DNA of 64,000 nucleotides from JBDTSW01 sp963758845 (lineage in GTDB: Bacteria; Actinomycetota; Thermoleophilia; Solirubrobacterales; 70-9), in assembly GCA_963758845.1 (NCBI GenBank), contig CAVWWX010000002.1, forward strand, positions 2,294,001-2,358,000. Direction: 5' to 3'. This document shows positions 1 through 7,498 of the stretch, one piece after another. The notes under the pieces were generated by a model that saw only the letters and a program-made list of their open reading frames with translations, ran no database searches and was not told where the DNA came from. Position 1 is the stretch's first letter. The number at the start of each line of letters is the position of its first letter. The translations under genes and the position numbers were made by a program.

Positions 1-1475
1 TTCGACACCGACAGCAGGAACAGGCCGAGCGTCGTGAAGCCGACCATCATCGCCAGCATCCAATACTGCGACCTCGCGGCGGTGCGGGCGTCGTCGTAGA
101 TCTCCAGCGCCCGGTCATGCCCCAGGACCAGCGCCAAGACGTGGCCGACGACCAGCGCTCCGACCTGCACGTACCAGGTGAGGTTGGCCCCGATCAGCCC
201 GTAGTCGATGCCCGAGTCGGCGGTGCCGAACAGGTTCGAGCCGTCGCCCAACGGGTCGGAGAGCAGGAAGGTGAACTGCGCTTGCTCGAGGTAGACGAAG
301 AAGCTGAAGTAGTGCGCGACCAGGTAGGCCAGCGCGATCGGGATGAAGCTGTGCGCGAACTTCCGCGCCAGCTCGCGCGTCGAGTGCTGCGCGGAGCCAT
401 CGCGGACCGTGTGCATGCCTGCGATGCCCGCCCAGAAGATCCCCGACACGGCGAGCACGGTCGCGAGCATGATCACGGTGTTCGACAGCCGCAGCGCTGC
501 CACCGGCCCCAATCCCTCGAGCGCGTCCTGGAGCGATTTGATCGGGTCCTTCAGGAGCCCCTCGGCGGCACCGTCGAATGCCGTGACGCCGATCACCAGG
601 AGCACCAGCGCGATCGAGCCGGGGACGGTCGCCCACCCGGTCGTTCCGCGCAGCCAGCCGCGGCGGCCAAGCCGACCGTCGCACACCTCGAGCGGGGACA
701 GGCGCGAGAACATGTTGAAGTACACCGAGAAGGCCTCGCCGCGCTCGAGCCACTTGTCGATCCCGAACAGCGCCATCCCCACGAAGGTCCATCCGGTGTA
801 GACGAGCGTGGCGATGGCGACGCTGTGCGGGGTCAATCCCACCGCCTGGAAGCCGCTGAGCGCGTAGACCAGCTCGAACCAGGCGAACGCGGCGATACCG
901 GCCACCGCGGGCCAGCGGCCCAGCCGCTCGGGGTAGCGAAGCGGCGGCGGCGCGGGCTGGCCCGCCACCGCCGTGAACAGGCCTGACACGCCACGGGCGA
1001 TCGCCCGCCAGGGGTTGAGCGCCCTGAACACGTCGCCGAACAGAGCCGAGACCAACACCAGGCCCAGCCAAAAGGTCGAGAAGACGAACGCGACCGCGAA
1101 GTTGCGGTCGGGTGACTCGGTCCCCTGGAGGCCCGCGTACACCACGGCCCCCAGGAGGAAGACGCCAAGGACGCCGGCGAGCCCTGCCGTCCCCCGGTTG
1201 ACGAGCGCTCGCGACAGTCCGTCCGAGACCGCCCGCCACCTGTCCTCGGCGAAGCGCGGAGTCCTCCACGCCAGCGTGAGCGCGACGAACGAGACGATCA
1301 GAACCAGGGACGCACCCCACGCGAACAGCCACTCCGGGATTGGGATGTCCTGCTTGCCGACCAACGGCGCGTGCGCCGCGGCAGCGGCCGGGAAGGCGAC
1401 CAGCGCCGTGGCGACGCCCGCCAGAGCGGACGCCGCCACGGAGTGGCGCGGATTCCTCCGTGGGCTCCGACGCAT
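1..1475 (-). CDS. Polytopic membrane protein, partial (C-terminus beyond window)
   Basis: Open minus-strand frame from ATG at 1475 to the window edge, about 491 residues with no stop, so the 3' end is missing. A signal-like N-terminus (AGVATALVAFPAAAAAHAPL) is followed by many hydrophobic spans, so it is an integral membrane protein. The segment after the leader (VGKQDIPIPEWLFAWGAS) resembles an actinobacterial family often labelled fenitrothion hydrolase-like; that name comes from memory and is no proof of activity. The start overlaps the stop of the preceding gene (TGATG), making it the last visible gene of a four-gene minus-strand operon. Confidence 0.7.
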   Translation of the reverse strand, partial: MRRSPRRNPRHSVAASALAGVATALVAFPAAAAAHAPLVGKQDIPIPEWLFAWGASLVLIVSFVALTLAWRTPRFAEDRWRAVSDGLSRALVNRGTAGLAGVLGVFLLGAVVYAGLQGTESPDRNFAVAFVFSTFWLGLVLVSALFGDVFRALNPWRAIARGVSGLFTAVAGQPAPPPLRYPERLGRWPAVAGIAAFAWFELVYALSGFQAVGLTPHSVAIATLVYTGWTFVGMALFGIDKWLERGEAFSVYFNMFSRLSPLEVCDGRLGRRGWLRGTTGWATVPGSIALVLLVIGVTAFDGAAEGLLKDPIKSLQDALEGLGPVAALRLSNTVIMLATVLAVSGIFWAGIAGMHTVRDGSAQHSTRELARKFAHSFIPIALAYLVAHYFSFFVYLEQAQFTFLLSDPLGDGSNLFGTADSGIDYGLIGANLTWYVQVGALVVGHVLALVLGHDRALEIYDDARTAARSQYWMLAMMVGFTTLGLFLLSVS

Positions 1476-1936
1476 CAGCCTGGCGAGACCGTGATCTCCG
1501 CGATCGGCGCCAGGGTGTCGTGCTCCTCGAACTCGAAGACGCCCTCGATGTCGGCCGGGACGTCGAAGGTGGTCTCCCCGCCGGCGGGGACCCCCTGCTC
1601 GATGTCGTAGCCGTGCAGGTGGAACTCGGCATCGATGTCGGAGGTGACCCTGAACAGGATCCTCCCGCCGGCGTCGAACTCCAGCTCCTGGACGCCGCCG
1701 ACCGGCTGGCCTCCCTTGACCTCGATCGTCGGCACCTCGGGTTTCGGTTTCGGCTTGGGCTTCTCCTTCTCGGGCTTGTCCTCGCCCCCCATGGGCTCGG
1801 CCTCGGTCGTCGTAGTCGAGGCGACGCTCGTGGTCGTCGACTCGTCGTCGTCACCGCCGCTGAGGATCACGAACAGCGCCACCACGGCCGCCACGGCAAC
1901 GGCGATCACCGCGAAGCGCGCTCCATTCGATCCCAT
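1475..1936 (-). CDS. Membrane-anchored cupredoxin-like extracellular protein
   Basis: 153 residues. One N-terminal membrane segment (about residues 8-26, FAVIAVAVAAVVALFVIL) is followed by a Ser/Thr/acidic linker and a Lys-Pro repeat stretch (KPEKEKPKPKPKPE, about 55-68). The C-terminal ~85 residues look like an all-beta domain (ILFRVTSDIDAEFHLHGYDI...FEFEEHDTLAPIAEITV). The pattern matches periplasmic cupredoxin-like domains, but no complete copper-ligand set (His-Cys-His-Met) is visible. It overlaps the start of the downstream membrane protein, which suggests an envelope complex. Function unknown. Confidence 0.65.
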   Translation of the reverse strand: MGSNGARFAVIAVAVAAVVALFVILSGGDDDESTTTSVASTTTTEAEPMGGEDKPEKEKPKPKPKPEVPTIEVKGGQPVGGVQELEFDAGGRILFRVTSDIDAEFHLHGYDIEQGVPAGGETTFDVPADIEGVFEFEEHDTLAPIAEITVSPG

Positions 1937-2020
1937 CTCTTGAATCAGCTCCTTTGTGGGCGCGGGCGCAAATCGGCGTTCCGCGCGGTTGGGCCGCGCC
2001 CGATGGGCGGCGGCCGAAGG

Positions 2021-2626
2021 TCAGGCTGACGCCGGCGCGGGAGGCGGGCGCCTGGCCAAGCCGAAGGCGAGCGGAGCGGCCATGCGCGGCACGCTCGTGA
2101 AGCTCGAGTTGAGCGCCTGGGGCTCGCAGGGCGCAGGGGGCTGGGCCCGCTGTTCGAGGCTCGAGGCGATCGCGGCGTCGGTCCGGGCCAGGAGCCGCTC
2201 GGCGATGGCCACCGCGAGGCCGAGGGCCAGGGCCAGCGGGGCGGCGACCCAGCCGCCGTTGGCGACCAGGGCGTCGAGGCCGGCGGGGTGGCCTGGCGCC
2301 AGGGATCCCTCGACCAGCTCCTGGACGGCGAACACCGTCAACAGCGCGCCGGCGTACCACAGGGCTCGGCCCGAGATGAACGGCATGCGGGCGGAGCGCC
2401 CGGATCGGGCCAGGGCCCGGGCAACCACCGTGGCCGCCACGACGGCGACGGCGAGGCCCACCAGGACCGGCAGCGCCTGGGCCAGGTAGCCGTGGCCCTC
2501 GCGATGGAGAGCCTCGCCGGTGGCGGGCCCGAACGCCAGCAGGTACCGGAGCTGATGGACCGCGAGCGCGCCCAGGACGAGGAGGGCCGCGCCCCGCGCG
2601 ACGGGAAATGCTCGGACGCCCCTCAT
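2021..2626 (-). CDS. Hypothetical membrane protein
   Basis: 201 residues with about four hydrophobic segments (near 10-30, 45-70, 85-105 and 125-145) and a Pro/Ala-rich C-terminal tail. No family recognised. Its ATG overlaps the stop of the 49-residue upstream gene by 4 bp, so the two are probably translationally coupled and share the operon with the cupredoxin-like protein. Confidence 0.6.
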   Translation of the reverse strand: MRGVRAFPVARGAALLVLGALAVHQLRYLLAFGPATGEALHREGHGYLAQALPVLVGLAVAVVAATVVARALARSGRSARMPFISGRALWYAGALLTVFAVQELVEGSLAPGHPAGLDALVANGGWVAAPLALALGLAVAIAERLLARTDAAIASSLEQRAQPPAPCEPQALNSSFTSVPRMAAPLAFGLARRPPPAPASA

Positions 2627-2772
2627 CGCTCCTCCTGCTGCTGGCGGGAGTCCTCGATCGACGGCGCGTCAACCGTCTCCGCGCTGAACACGAAGACGAA
2701 CACGGCGACGATGGCCAGCCCGATCACGAGCCCGAGCACGATCCCCAGGATGCGGTCGCCCCAACGGTTCAT
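2623..2772 (-). CDS. Small single-span membrane protein (49 aa)
   Basis: ATG at 2772 starts a 49-residue protein: MNRWGDRILG, then one transmembrane helix (IVLGLVIGLAIVAVFVFVF) and a charged tail ending QQQEER. The stop overlaps the next gene's ATG by 4 bp, and the tail codons supply the GGAGGA ribosome-binding site for that gene. This is the first gene of the minus-strand operon. Function unknown. Confidence 0.6.
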   Translation of the reverse strand: MNRWGDRILGIVLGLVIGLAIVAVFVFVFSAETVDAPSIEDSRQQQEER

Positions 2773-2819
2773 CGGCCCCGAAGTCTAGGGGCGGGGCCTT
2801 GGGCCGGGGCAAGGGTCGG

Positions 2820-3428
2820 CTAGACGCCGTCGAGCAGCCGCCAGTTGGCCCGGAAGGCCGACTCGGCCGCGGCCACGATGCGATCGTCGTCGTCGTCGGA
2901 CGAGATCTCCTCCAGCAGCTCGCGGGCCTCGGCCGCGTGCTCGACGTCGCGGGTCTCGTGGATCTTGAAGTAGGCGGTGCCGGCGCCGTCGGAGAAGCCG
3001 TAGCGCTCGAGCAGGCCCTGGCGCTTCGTCTGCGAGATCTTGGGCTGGCCGCTCTCGACCGCGTACAGGCGGGCGAGGACCTCGACGGCGCCGCTCGAGG
3101 CCGTCCAGGTGCGTACGCACTCGGCCGTCTCGGGGGTCGCGTCGTCGGCGGAGTCGCCTCCGACCTCGCCGAGGAAGCCGTCCCAGAGGCGCAGGTGGCC
3201 GAGCTCCTCGGCCGCATGGCGGCGCAGCTCGTCGCGCTCGGGAAGGGAATCGGCAACGGACTCGCTCATGTCGGCGATCGCCTCGACGGCGTAGCGGTAC
3301 TGGCCCGAGTAGCGTGCCAGCTCGTCTGCGGTCAGCTCACCGGCGGACCAGCGCTGGTAGAAGGGATGGCGCAGGACGTCCCAGCGCTCGCGGCTCGACT
3401 CGATTCGCTCCCAGATGCTCTTGCTCAC
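2820..3428 (-). CDS. Heme-oxygenase-fold diiron-type protein (TenA/PqqC/CADD-like)
   Basis: 202 residues from GTG at 3428, chosen because an AGGAGA ribosome-binding site lies 5 nt upstream; an ATG 39 nt further up lacks one. All-helical protein with the motif HAAEELGHLRLW and a later H-x3-D-x2-H pattern (HETRDVEH). This is the ligand arrangement of heme-oxygenase-like diiron oxidases such as CADD, the self-sacrificing 4-aminobenzoate synthase of Chlamydia. Related folds include TenA thiaminase and PqqC. The substrate cannot be told from sequence. It sits alone on the minus strand. Confidence 0.65.
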   Translation of the reverse strand: MSKSIWERIESSRERWDVLRHPFYQRWSAGELTADELARYSGQYRYAVEAIADMSESVADSLPERDELRRHAAEELGHLRLWDGFLGEVGGDSADDATPETAECVRTWTASSGAVEVLARLYAVESGQPKISQTKRQGLLERYGFSDGAGTAYFKIHETRDVEHAAEARELLEEISSDDDDDRIVAAAESAFRANWRLLDGV

Positions 3429-3517
3429 GTGGCTCTCCTGGTTCGTGGCCGGCGGGTGCGTCAGCATACCTGCCCGACCCGACCCGGCAGGGCCCCGTTC
3501 GGCCTACGATCGGGCCC

Positions 3518-4342
3518 ATGCCCCGCCCTCCGCGCGCCGACATCGCCGCCCCCGAGCTGCCGCCCAGGGTCCGCTGGCTGAACGACGAGCCGGCCTCGAT
3601 GCCCGAGCTGACGGCCTCGGGCCCCGTTCTCGTGCACTTCTTCGACTTCGCCCAGATCAACAGCGTCAGGGCGATCCCCTACGTCCGAGCGTGGCGCGAG
3701 CGCTACGCGTCACACGGGCTGACCGTACTTGGCGTGCACTCACCGCGGTTCCCGTTCACGGCCACCGGTCGGGCTCTGGAGGACGGGATCGGCGCGCTTG
3801 GGATCGACTATCCGGTGGCCCAGGACTCCTCGTATGCGATCTGGCACGACTACGGCGCCAAGGGCTGGCCGTCGCTCTTCCTTTGGAACACCTCGCGCGC
3901 CCTCGCGTGGTTTCACTTCGGTGAGGGGGAGTACCGCGCCACCGAGGAGGCCATCCAGGCCGAGCTGCGGGAGGCGGGCGCGCTGGTCCCGCTGCCGCAG
4001 CCGCTGGCCCCCCTGCGCCCATCCGACGCCCCCGGCGCCATGGTGGCCCCGCCGACGGAGGAGATCTTTCCCGGAGGCGGCCCCGCCGAGCCCTGGCGGG
4101 CGACGGACGCCGCGACCAGCCTGGAGATCGAGTACGCGGCGGGTGGCGCCCAGGCCGCGATCGCGGGCGCCGGCAGCCTGCGGGTAGCGGTCGACGGGGG
4201 CGAGGCGCGGGCGCTCGACATCACCCGTCCCGGCCTGTATGAGCTGACCGACCACCCTGGGCACGAGACCCACCGCCTCGAGCTGTGGGCCGAGCCCGGG
4301 ATCGAGCTCTACTCGGTGGGGTTCGCCGCGGCGCCGCCGTAG
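3518..4342 (+). CDS. DipZ-like thioredoxin-fold protein lacking the CxxC motif
   Basis: 274 residues. Residues ~30-150 follow the soluble thioredoxin domain of DipZ closely (RAIPYVRAW, LTVLGVHSPRFPF, YAIWHDYGAKGWPSLFLW, FHFGEGEYRATEEAIQ). Residues ~170-274 match the DipZ C-terminal beta-sandwich. Where relatives carry a Cys-x-x-Cys redox pair, this protein has Gln-Ile-Asn-Ser (DFAQINSVRA), so both catalytic cysteines are gone and thiol-disulfide activity is unlikely. There is no signal peptide and no CcdA-type membrane domain. ATG at 3518 is the first start giving the complete domain. Confidence 0.75.
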   Translation: MPRPPRADIAAPELPPRVRWLNDEPASMPELTASGPVLVHFFDFAQINSVRAIPYVRAWRERYASHGLTVLGVHSPRFPFTATGRALEDGIGALGIDYPVAQDSSYAIWHDYGAKGWPSLFLWNTSRALAWFHFGEGEYRATEEAIQAELREAGALVPLPQPLAPLRPSDAPGAMVAPPTEEIFPGGGPAEPWRATDAATSLEIEYAAGGAQAAIAGAGSLRVAVDGGEARALDITRPGLYELTDHPGHETHRLELWAEPGIELYSVGFAAAPP

Positions 4343-4349
4343 AGCCGAC

Positions 4350-5111
4350 TCAGGTGAGCCCGACGTACCAGAGCCCGAACATCACCCCGAAGACGCCGAG
4401 CGCCGGGATCAGGACCCGTCGGTAGAACGGTTCCACGACCGGCCTCGTCAGGAGCCAGGCGAACGCCCCGGTGAGGGCGGCCATCGAGAGGATCGACATC
4501 GGCGCGAACACGGCCAGCGCCGCGGCCGCTTCGAGCTGAGTGGGGAGCGCCGCGATCAGCAGCAGCACGACGGCGCCGGTGCCGGCCAGGCCGTGAAGGA
4601 GCCCGATCCCGAACGCCTGCTGAGGCGAGCGGACCTGCGTGTGGGCGTGGCCGGAACCCTCTCCCCGCCGGAGGTGTCGGTGATCACCCGCGGTGGTCTC
4701 GCCGGGCACCTCCGAGTGGTGGTGGGGATCGCTCCGATAGTCGCCCCGCACCCACTTCCAGAGGACGCGTGCGGCGAGCACGAGGATCACCACGCCGACG
4801 GCCTTCTCGGCCCCGCTCTCCAGCCAGGCGGGCAGCTCTGACTTGAACGCGATGAGCGGGAGCCCGATGACCAGAAGCATGGTGGCGTGTCCGAGCCCCC
4901 ACCAGGCGCCAAGGCGAACCGCCTTGCGGGAGTCGGCGTCGTCGCTTGCCATCAGCGAGGTGACGGCGACCAGGTGATCCGGGTCGGAGGCATGGCGCAA
5001 CCCGAGGACGAGCGCGAGCCCGAGCGCTACAAGCAGCGGCGCGCCCGCGAAGAACCCGGTCAGCCACTCGTCGAGATGCTCTACCGGGGCGAACAACGAG
5101 TCGAAGCTCAT
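4350..5111 (-). CDS. NicO/NiCoT-type nickel transporter
   Basis: 253 residues, about six membrane helices. The hallmark Ni/Co motif HASDPDH is at residues 40-46, with a second conserved segment (GIGLLHGLAGTGAVVLLLIA) near 165-185. Between them is a cytoplasmic loop rich in histidines (DPHHHSEVP, DHRHLRRGEGSGHAH), typical of this family. It is probably the nickel importer for the hydrogenase encoded next door; an exporter role in the RcnA style cannot be excluded. It lies downstream of the Fur-family gene on the same strand. Confidence 0.85.
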   Translation of the reverse strand: MSFDSLFAPVEHLDEWLTGFFAGAPLLVALGLALVLGLRHASDPDHLVAVTSLMASDDADSRKAVRLGAWWGLGHATMLLVIGLPLIAFKSELPAWLESGAEKAVGVVILVLAARVLWKWVRGDYRSDPHHHSEVPGETTAGDHRHLRRGEGSGHAHTQVRSPQQAFGIGLLHGLAGTGAVVLLLIAALPTQLEAAAALAVFAPMSILSMAALTGAFAWLLTRPVVEPFYRRVLIPALGVFGVMFGLWYVGLT

Positions 5112-5127
5112 GGGCGAATCCGTTCTC

Positions 5128-5144
5128 TTGCGACTCGGCTGCCA
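5128..5144. promoter_or_regulatory. Weak Nur-like box upstream of the nickel transporter
   Basis: TTGCGA-CTCGG-CTGCCA has the 6-5-6 layout of the Streptomyces Nur box (TTGCAA-N5-TTGCAA) but several mismatches in the right half. It lies 17 nt upstream of the transporter start codon. Weak by itself; mentioned because a stronger copy precedes the regulator gene. Confidence 0.25.
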
Positions 5145-5226
5145 GTCCAGGCGAGTCTCGTTACATCTCTTCCTTGAGACCTGTTCTCGGCTGCGGGAGC
5201 CCTGGCCGAACGGATCACCTGCCGTC

Positions 5227-5703
5227 TCATCCGTCGTCCTCCTCGAACCGCTTCGAACAGGTCTCGCAGAGGCCGGTGATCGGGAAGTGGCGGAAGCGCG
5301 CGTGGTAGCCGAACCGGTTGCGGATCGAGCGGCGCAGCGGCTCGAGCTCGCGGTCGGTAAGAGGCCGGCGGCTGCCGCAGCGCTCGCAGATCAGGTACGC
5401 CGGCGCGAGCTTCCCGGCCAGGGCGTAGACGGCGGGCCCGTGGCCCAGGTGGGCGTGGCGTACGAGCCCGACGCGCTCAAGCAGCTCGAGGTTCCGGTAG
5501 ACCGAGCCGACGTCCGACTCGGGGACGCGCCCCCCCGAGCCCGCCGCGATCTGCTCGGCCGTCACCGGGCCGCCGGCGGCGAACAGGGCCTCGATCAGGA
5601 GGCGGCGTGCCGCCGACACCCTCAACCCCTCGGCCTTCAAGGCCTCGACCGCGTCATCGACGCTCTCGACCTGGACCTCCGAGGTCAGGTGGGCGGTGGT
5701 CAC
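5227..5703 (-). CDS. nur: Fur-family metalloregulator, probable nickel regulator Nur
   Basis: 158 residues from GTG at 5703. Winged-helix DNA-binding half (LRVSAARRLLIEALF...SDVGSVYRNLELLERVGLVRH) and dimerisation half with two structural zinc CxxC pairs (CERCGS near 106 and CETCSK near 149). The usual HHHxxC metal motif before the first CxxC is replaced by PAYLIC, so metal ligands differ from classical Fur. Nickel specificity is inferred from the adjacent nickel transporter, the divergent hydrogenase operon and a Nur-type box just upstream. Zur or Mur identity is possible. Confidence 0.75.
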   Translation of the reverse strand: MTTAHLTSEVQVESVDDAVEALKAEGLRVSAARRLLIEALFAAGGPVTAEQIAAGSGGRVPESDVGSVYRNLELLERVGLVRHAHLGHGPAVYALAGKLAPAYLICERCGSRRPLTDRELEPLRRSIRNRFGYHARFRHFPITGLCETCSKRFEEDDG

Positions 5704-5721
5704 AATGCGACTCTATCCCTC

Positions 5722-5738
5722 TTGCGAATGACTTGCAA
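5722..5738. promoter_or_regulatory. Nur-type operator
   Basis: TTGCGA-ATGAC-TTGCAA matches the Streptomyces coelicolor Nur box consensus (tTGCaa-N5-ttGCAA) at 11 of 12 half-site positions. It starts 19 nt upstream of the regulator's GTG, ideal for autorepression. It is about 110 nt upstream of hypC, so direct control of the hydrogenase operon is less certain. Confidence 0.6.
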
Positions 5739-5781
5739 ATGCGGATCAATCTTGTTCCAAATCCGACCTCCGCGGGCGGGT

Positions 5782-5810
5782 TTGAGCAGATAGTCACAAA
5801 GTGGTAGGTT
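5782..5810 (+). promoter_or_regulatory. Candidate promoter of the hyp-hhy operon
   Basis: TTGAGC (5782-5787), a 17-nt spacer and TAGGTT (5805-5810) form a plausible sigma70-type promoter 37 nt upstream of the hypC ATG. A GAGGAGAGAG ribosome-binding site sits at 5831-5840. Confidence 0.4.
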
Positions 5811-5847
5811 GCCGACGGGGGACGCACCCCGAGGAGAGAGACCCCTT

Positions 5848-6126
5848 ATGTGCCTGGCTATCCCGGGCAAAATCCTGGAAGTGGTCGACGAGCCAAACCG
5901 GCTCGCCAAGGTGGACGTCGCGGGCGTCAAGCGCAACGTCAACATCGGCCTGCTGGACGAGGAGCCGGGTGGCGTCGGCCCCGGCGACTGGGTCCTCATC
6001 CACGTCGGCTTCGCCCTCTCGAAGGTGGACGAGGCAGAGGCGATCGCGACCCGCCGGATGCTCGAAGGCATGGGCGCCGACTACGAGCAGGAGCTCGAGG
6101 AGCTGAAGGCGAGCGTCATCGAGTGA
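5848..6126 (+). CDS. hypC: Hydrogenase maturation chaperone HypC
   Basis: 92 residues beginning MCLAIPGKILEV, the HypC signature. Cys2 becomes N-terminal after Met removal and binds the Fe(CN)2CO precursor together with HypD. The ATG is set by GAGGAGAG 7 nt upstream. First gene of a 14.4-kb operon; the stop overlaps the next GTG by 4 bp. Length is normal for the family. Confidence 0.93.
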   Translation: MCLAIPGKILEVVDEPNRLAKVDVAGVKRNVNIGLLDEEPGGVGPGDWVLIHVGFALSKVDEAEAIATRRMLEGMGADYEQELEELKASVIE

Positions 6127-6380
6127 CCTCGCCGCAGCCAGAGCTTCGGGTCCCCGACGAGCCGCATTGCGACCCGAGCGAAGGCTGCATCACCTGCGGT
6201 GACGTCGCCGAGGAGATGAGCGTCCTGCGCATCGACGCCGAGCGCGAGCTCGCCCTCTGCGAGCACGCATCCGGCGAGCGCCAGACGGTCGAGATCGCCC
6301 TCGTCCAGCCGGTCTCCCCCGCCGACACCCTGCTCGTCCACGCCGGCACCGCCATCTCGAACCTCGGCGGCACCCCGTGA
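6123..6380 (+). CDS. Second HypC/HupF-family protein
   Basis: 85 residues from GTG at 6123. It lacks the N-terminal MC of HypC but has an N-terminal cysteine group (HCDPSEGCITCGD, residues 15-25) and a HypC-like beta-barrel (MSVLRIDAERELALCE...VEIALVQPV...LLVHAGTAISNL). Proteins of this kind accompany hypC in actinobacterial hydrogenase clusters. It may be a client-specific or accessory chaperone; the cysteines suggest metal or Fe-S binding. GTGA overlaps on both sides imply coupled translation with hypC and hypD. Confidence 0.8.
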   Translation: MTSPQPELRVPDEPHCDPSEGCITCGDVAEEMSVLRIDAERELALCEHASGERQTVEIALVQPVSPADTLLVHAGTAISNLGGTP

Positions 6381-7498
6381 AGTTTGTCGACGAGTTCCGT
6401 GATGCCGAGCTGGGCCAGGTGGTGGCCGGCGAGATCCTCGCGGCCGTCGAGCCCGGGCGCACCTACAAGTTCATGGAGGTGTGCGGCGGCCACACCCACT
6501 CGATCTACAAGTACGCGATCGACGACATCCTCCCCGACGAGGTCGAGCTGGTCCACGGCCCCGGCTGCCCGGTGTGCGTGATGCCGATGGGTCGGATCGA
6601 CGACGGGATCGCGCTGGCGCACGAGGACGGGGTGATCTTCACCTGCTTCGGCGACATGATGCGCGTGCCGGGCTCGGACGGGACGTTCACCGACGCCAAG
6701 GCCCGCGGCGCCGACATCCGGATGGTCTACTCGCCGCTCGACGCACTGCGCCTCGCCAAGCAGAACCCCGACCGCACGGTGGTCTTCTTCGCGATCGGCT
6801 TCGAGACCACCGCGCCCTCCACCGCCCTGACCCTGAAGCGGGCGAAGGCCGAGGGGATCGAGAACTTCCTCTGCATGTGCAACCACGTGACGATCGTGCC
6901 GCCGCTGCGGGCGCTGCTGGACTCGCCCGACCTGCGCCTGGACGGCTTCATCGGCCCGGGCCACGTCTCGACCGTCGTCGGCGTCCGGCCCTTCGAGTTC
7001 ATCCCGGCCGACTACTCGCGCCCCCTGGTCACGGCCGGCTTCGAGCCGCTGGACATCCTGCAGGCCATCCACATGCTCCTGGCCCAGATCGGCGAGGGCC
7101 GCTGCCAGGTCGAGAACCAGTACAAGCGGGTCGTCCCCTACGAGGGCAACCCGGCTGCGCTCCAGGTGATGAGCGAGGTGTTCGAGCTGCGGCCCCACTT
7201 CGAGTGGCGCGGCCTGGGCTTCATCTCGCAGAGCGCACTGAAGCTGTCCGACGCCTACGCGGCGTTCGACGCCGAGGAGCACTTCAGCGTCCCGGGCGTT
7301 CGCGTCGCCGACCCGAAGGCGTGCCAGTGCGGCGAGGTCCTGAAGGGCGTGATCAAGCCCTGGGAGTGCAAGGTGTTCGGCACCGCCTGCACCCCCGAGC
7401 ACGCGATCGGCACCTGCATGGTCTCGCCCGAGGGCGCCTGCGCCGCCTACTACAACTACGGCCGCTTCTCGCGCGAGAGCGAGAAGGAGGTCGTGTGA
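6377..7498 (+). CDS. hypD: Hydrogenase maturation protein HypD
   Basis: 373 residues, standard length. HypD is the Fe-S scaffold on which CN and CO are attached to iron with HypC and HypE. Signatures: MEVCGGHTH (Cys36), GPGCPVCVMP (two cysteines near 65-68), GFETTAPST, and a C-terminal cysteine-rich cluster domain (CQCGEVLKG...GTACTPEHAIGTCMVSPEGACAAYY). GTG start overlaps the preceding stop. Confidence 0.95.
   Translation: MKFVDEFRDAELGQVVAGEILAAVEPGRTYKFMEVCGGHTHSIYKYAIDDILPDEVELVHGPGCPVCVMPMGRIDDGIALAHEDGVIFTCFGDMMRVPGSDGTFTDAKARGADIRMVYSPLDALRLAKQNPDRTVVFFAIGFETTAPSTALTLKRAKAEGIENFLCMCNHVTIVPPLRALLDSPDLRLDGFIGPGHVSTVVGVRPFEFIPADYSRPLVTAGFEPLDILQAIHMLLAQIGEGRCQVENQYKRVVPYEGNPAALQVMSEVFELRPHFEWRGLGFISQSALKLSDAYAAFDAEEHFSVPGVRVADPKACQCGEVLKGVIKPWECKVFGTACTPEHAIGTCMVSPEGACAAYYNYGRFSRESEKEVV

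Noticed and set aside
115..1854. 579-residue minus-strand ORF
   Set aside because: Arg/Pro/Ser-rich shadow of the real membrane-protein and cupredoxin-like frames, which have hydrophobic helices, a signal and a coupled start.
5722..5738. Operator controlling hypC directly
   Set aside because: The box is about 110 nt from the hypC start and next to the regulator gene's own start, so only autoregulation is well supported.
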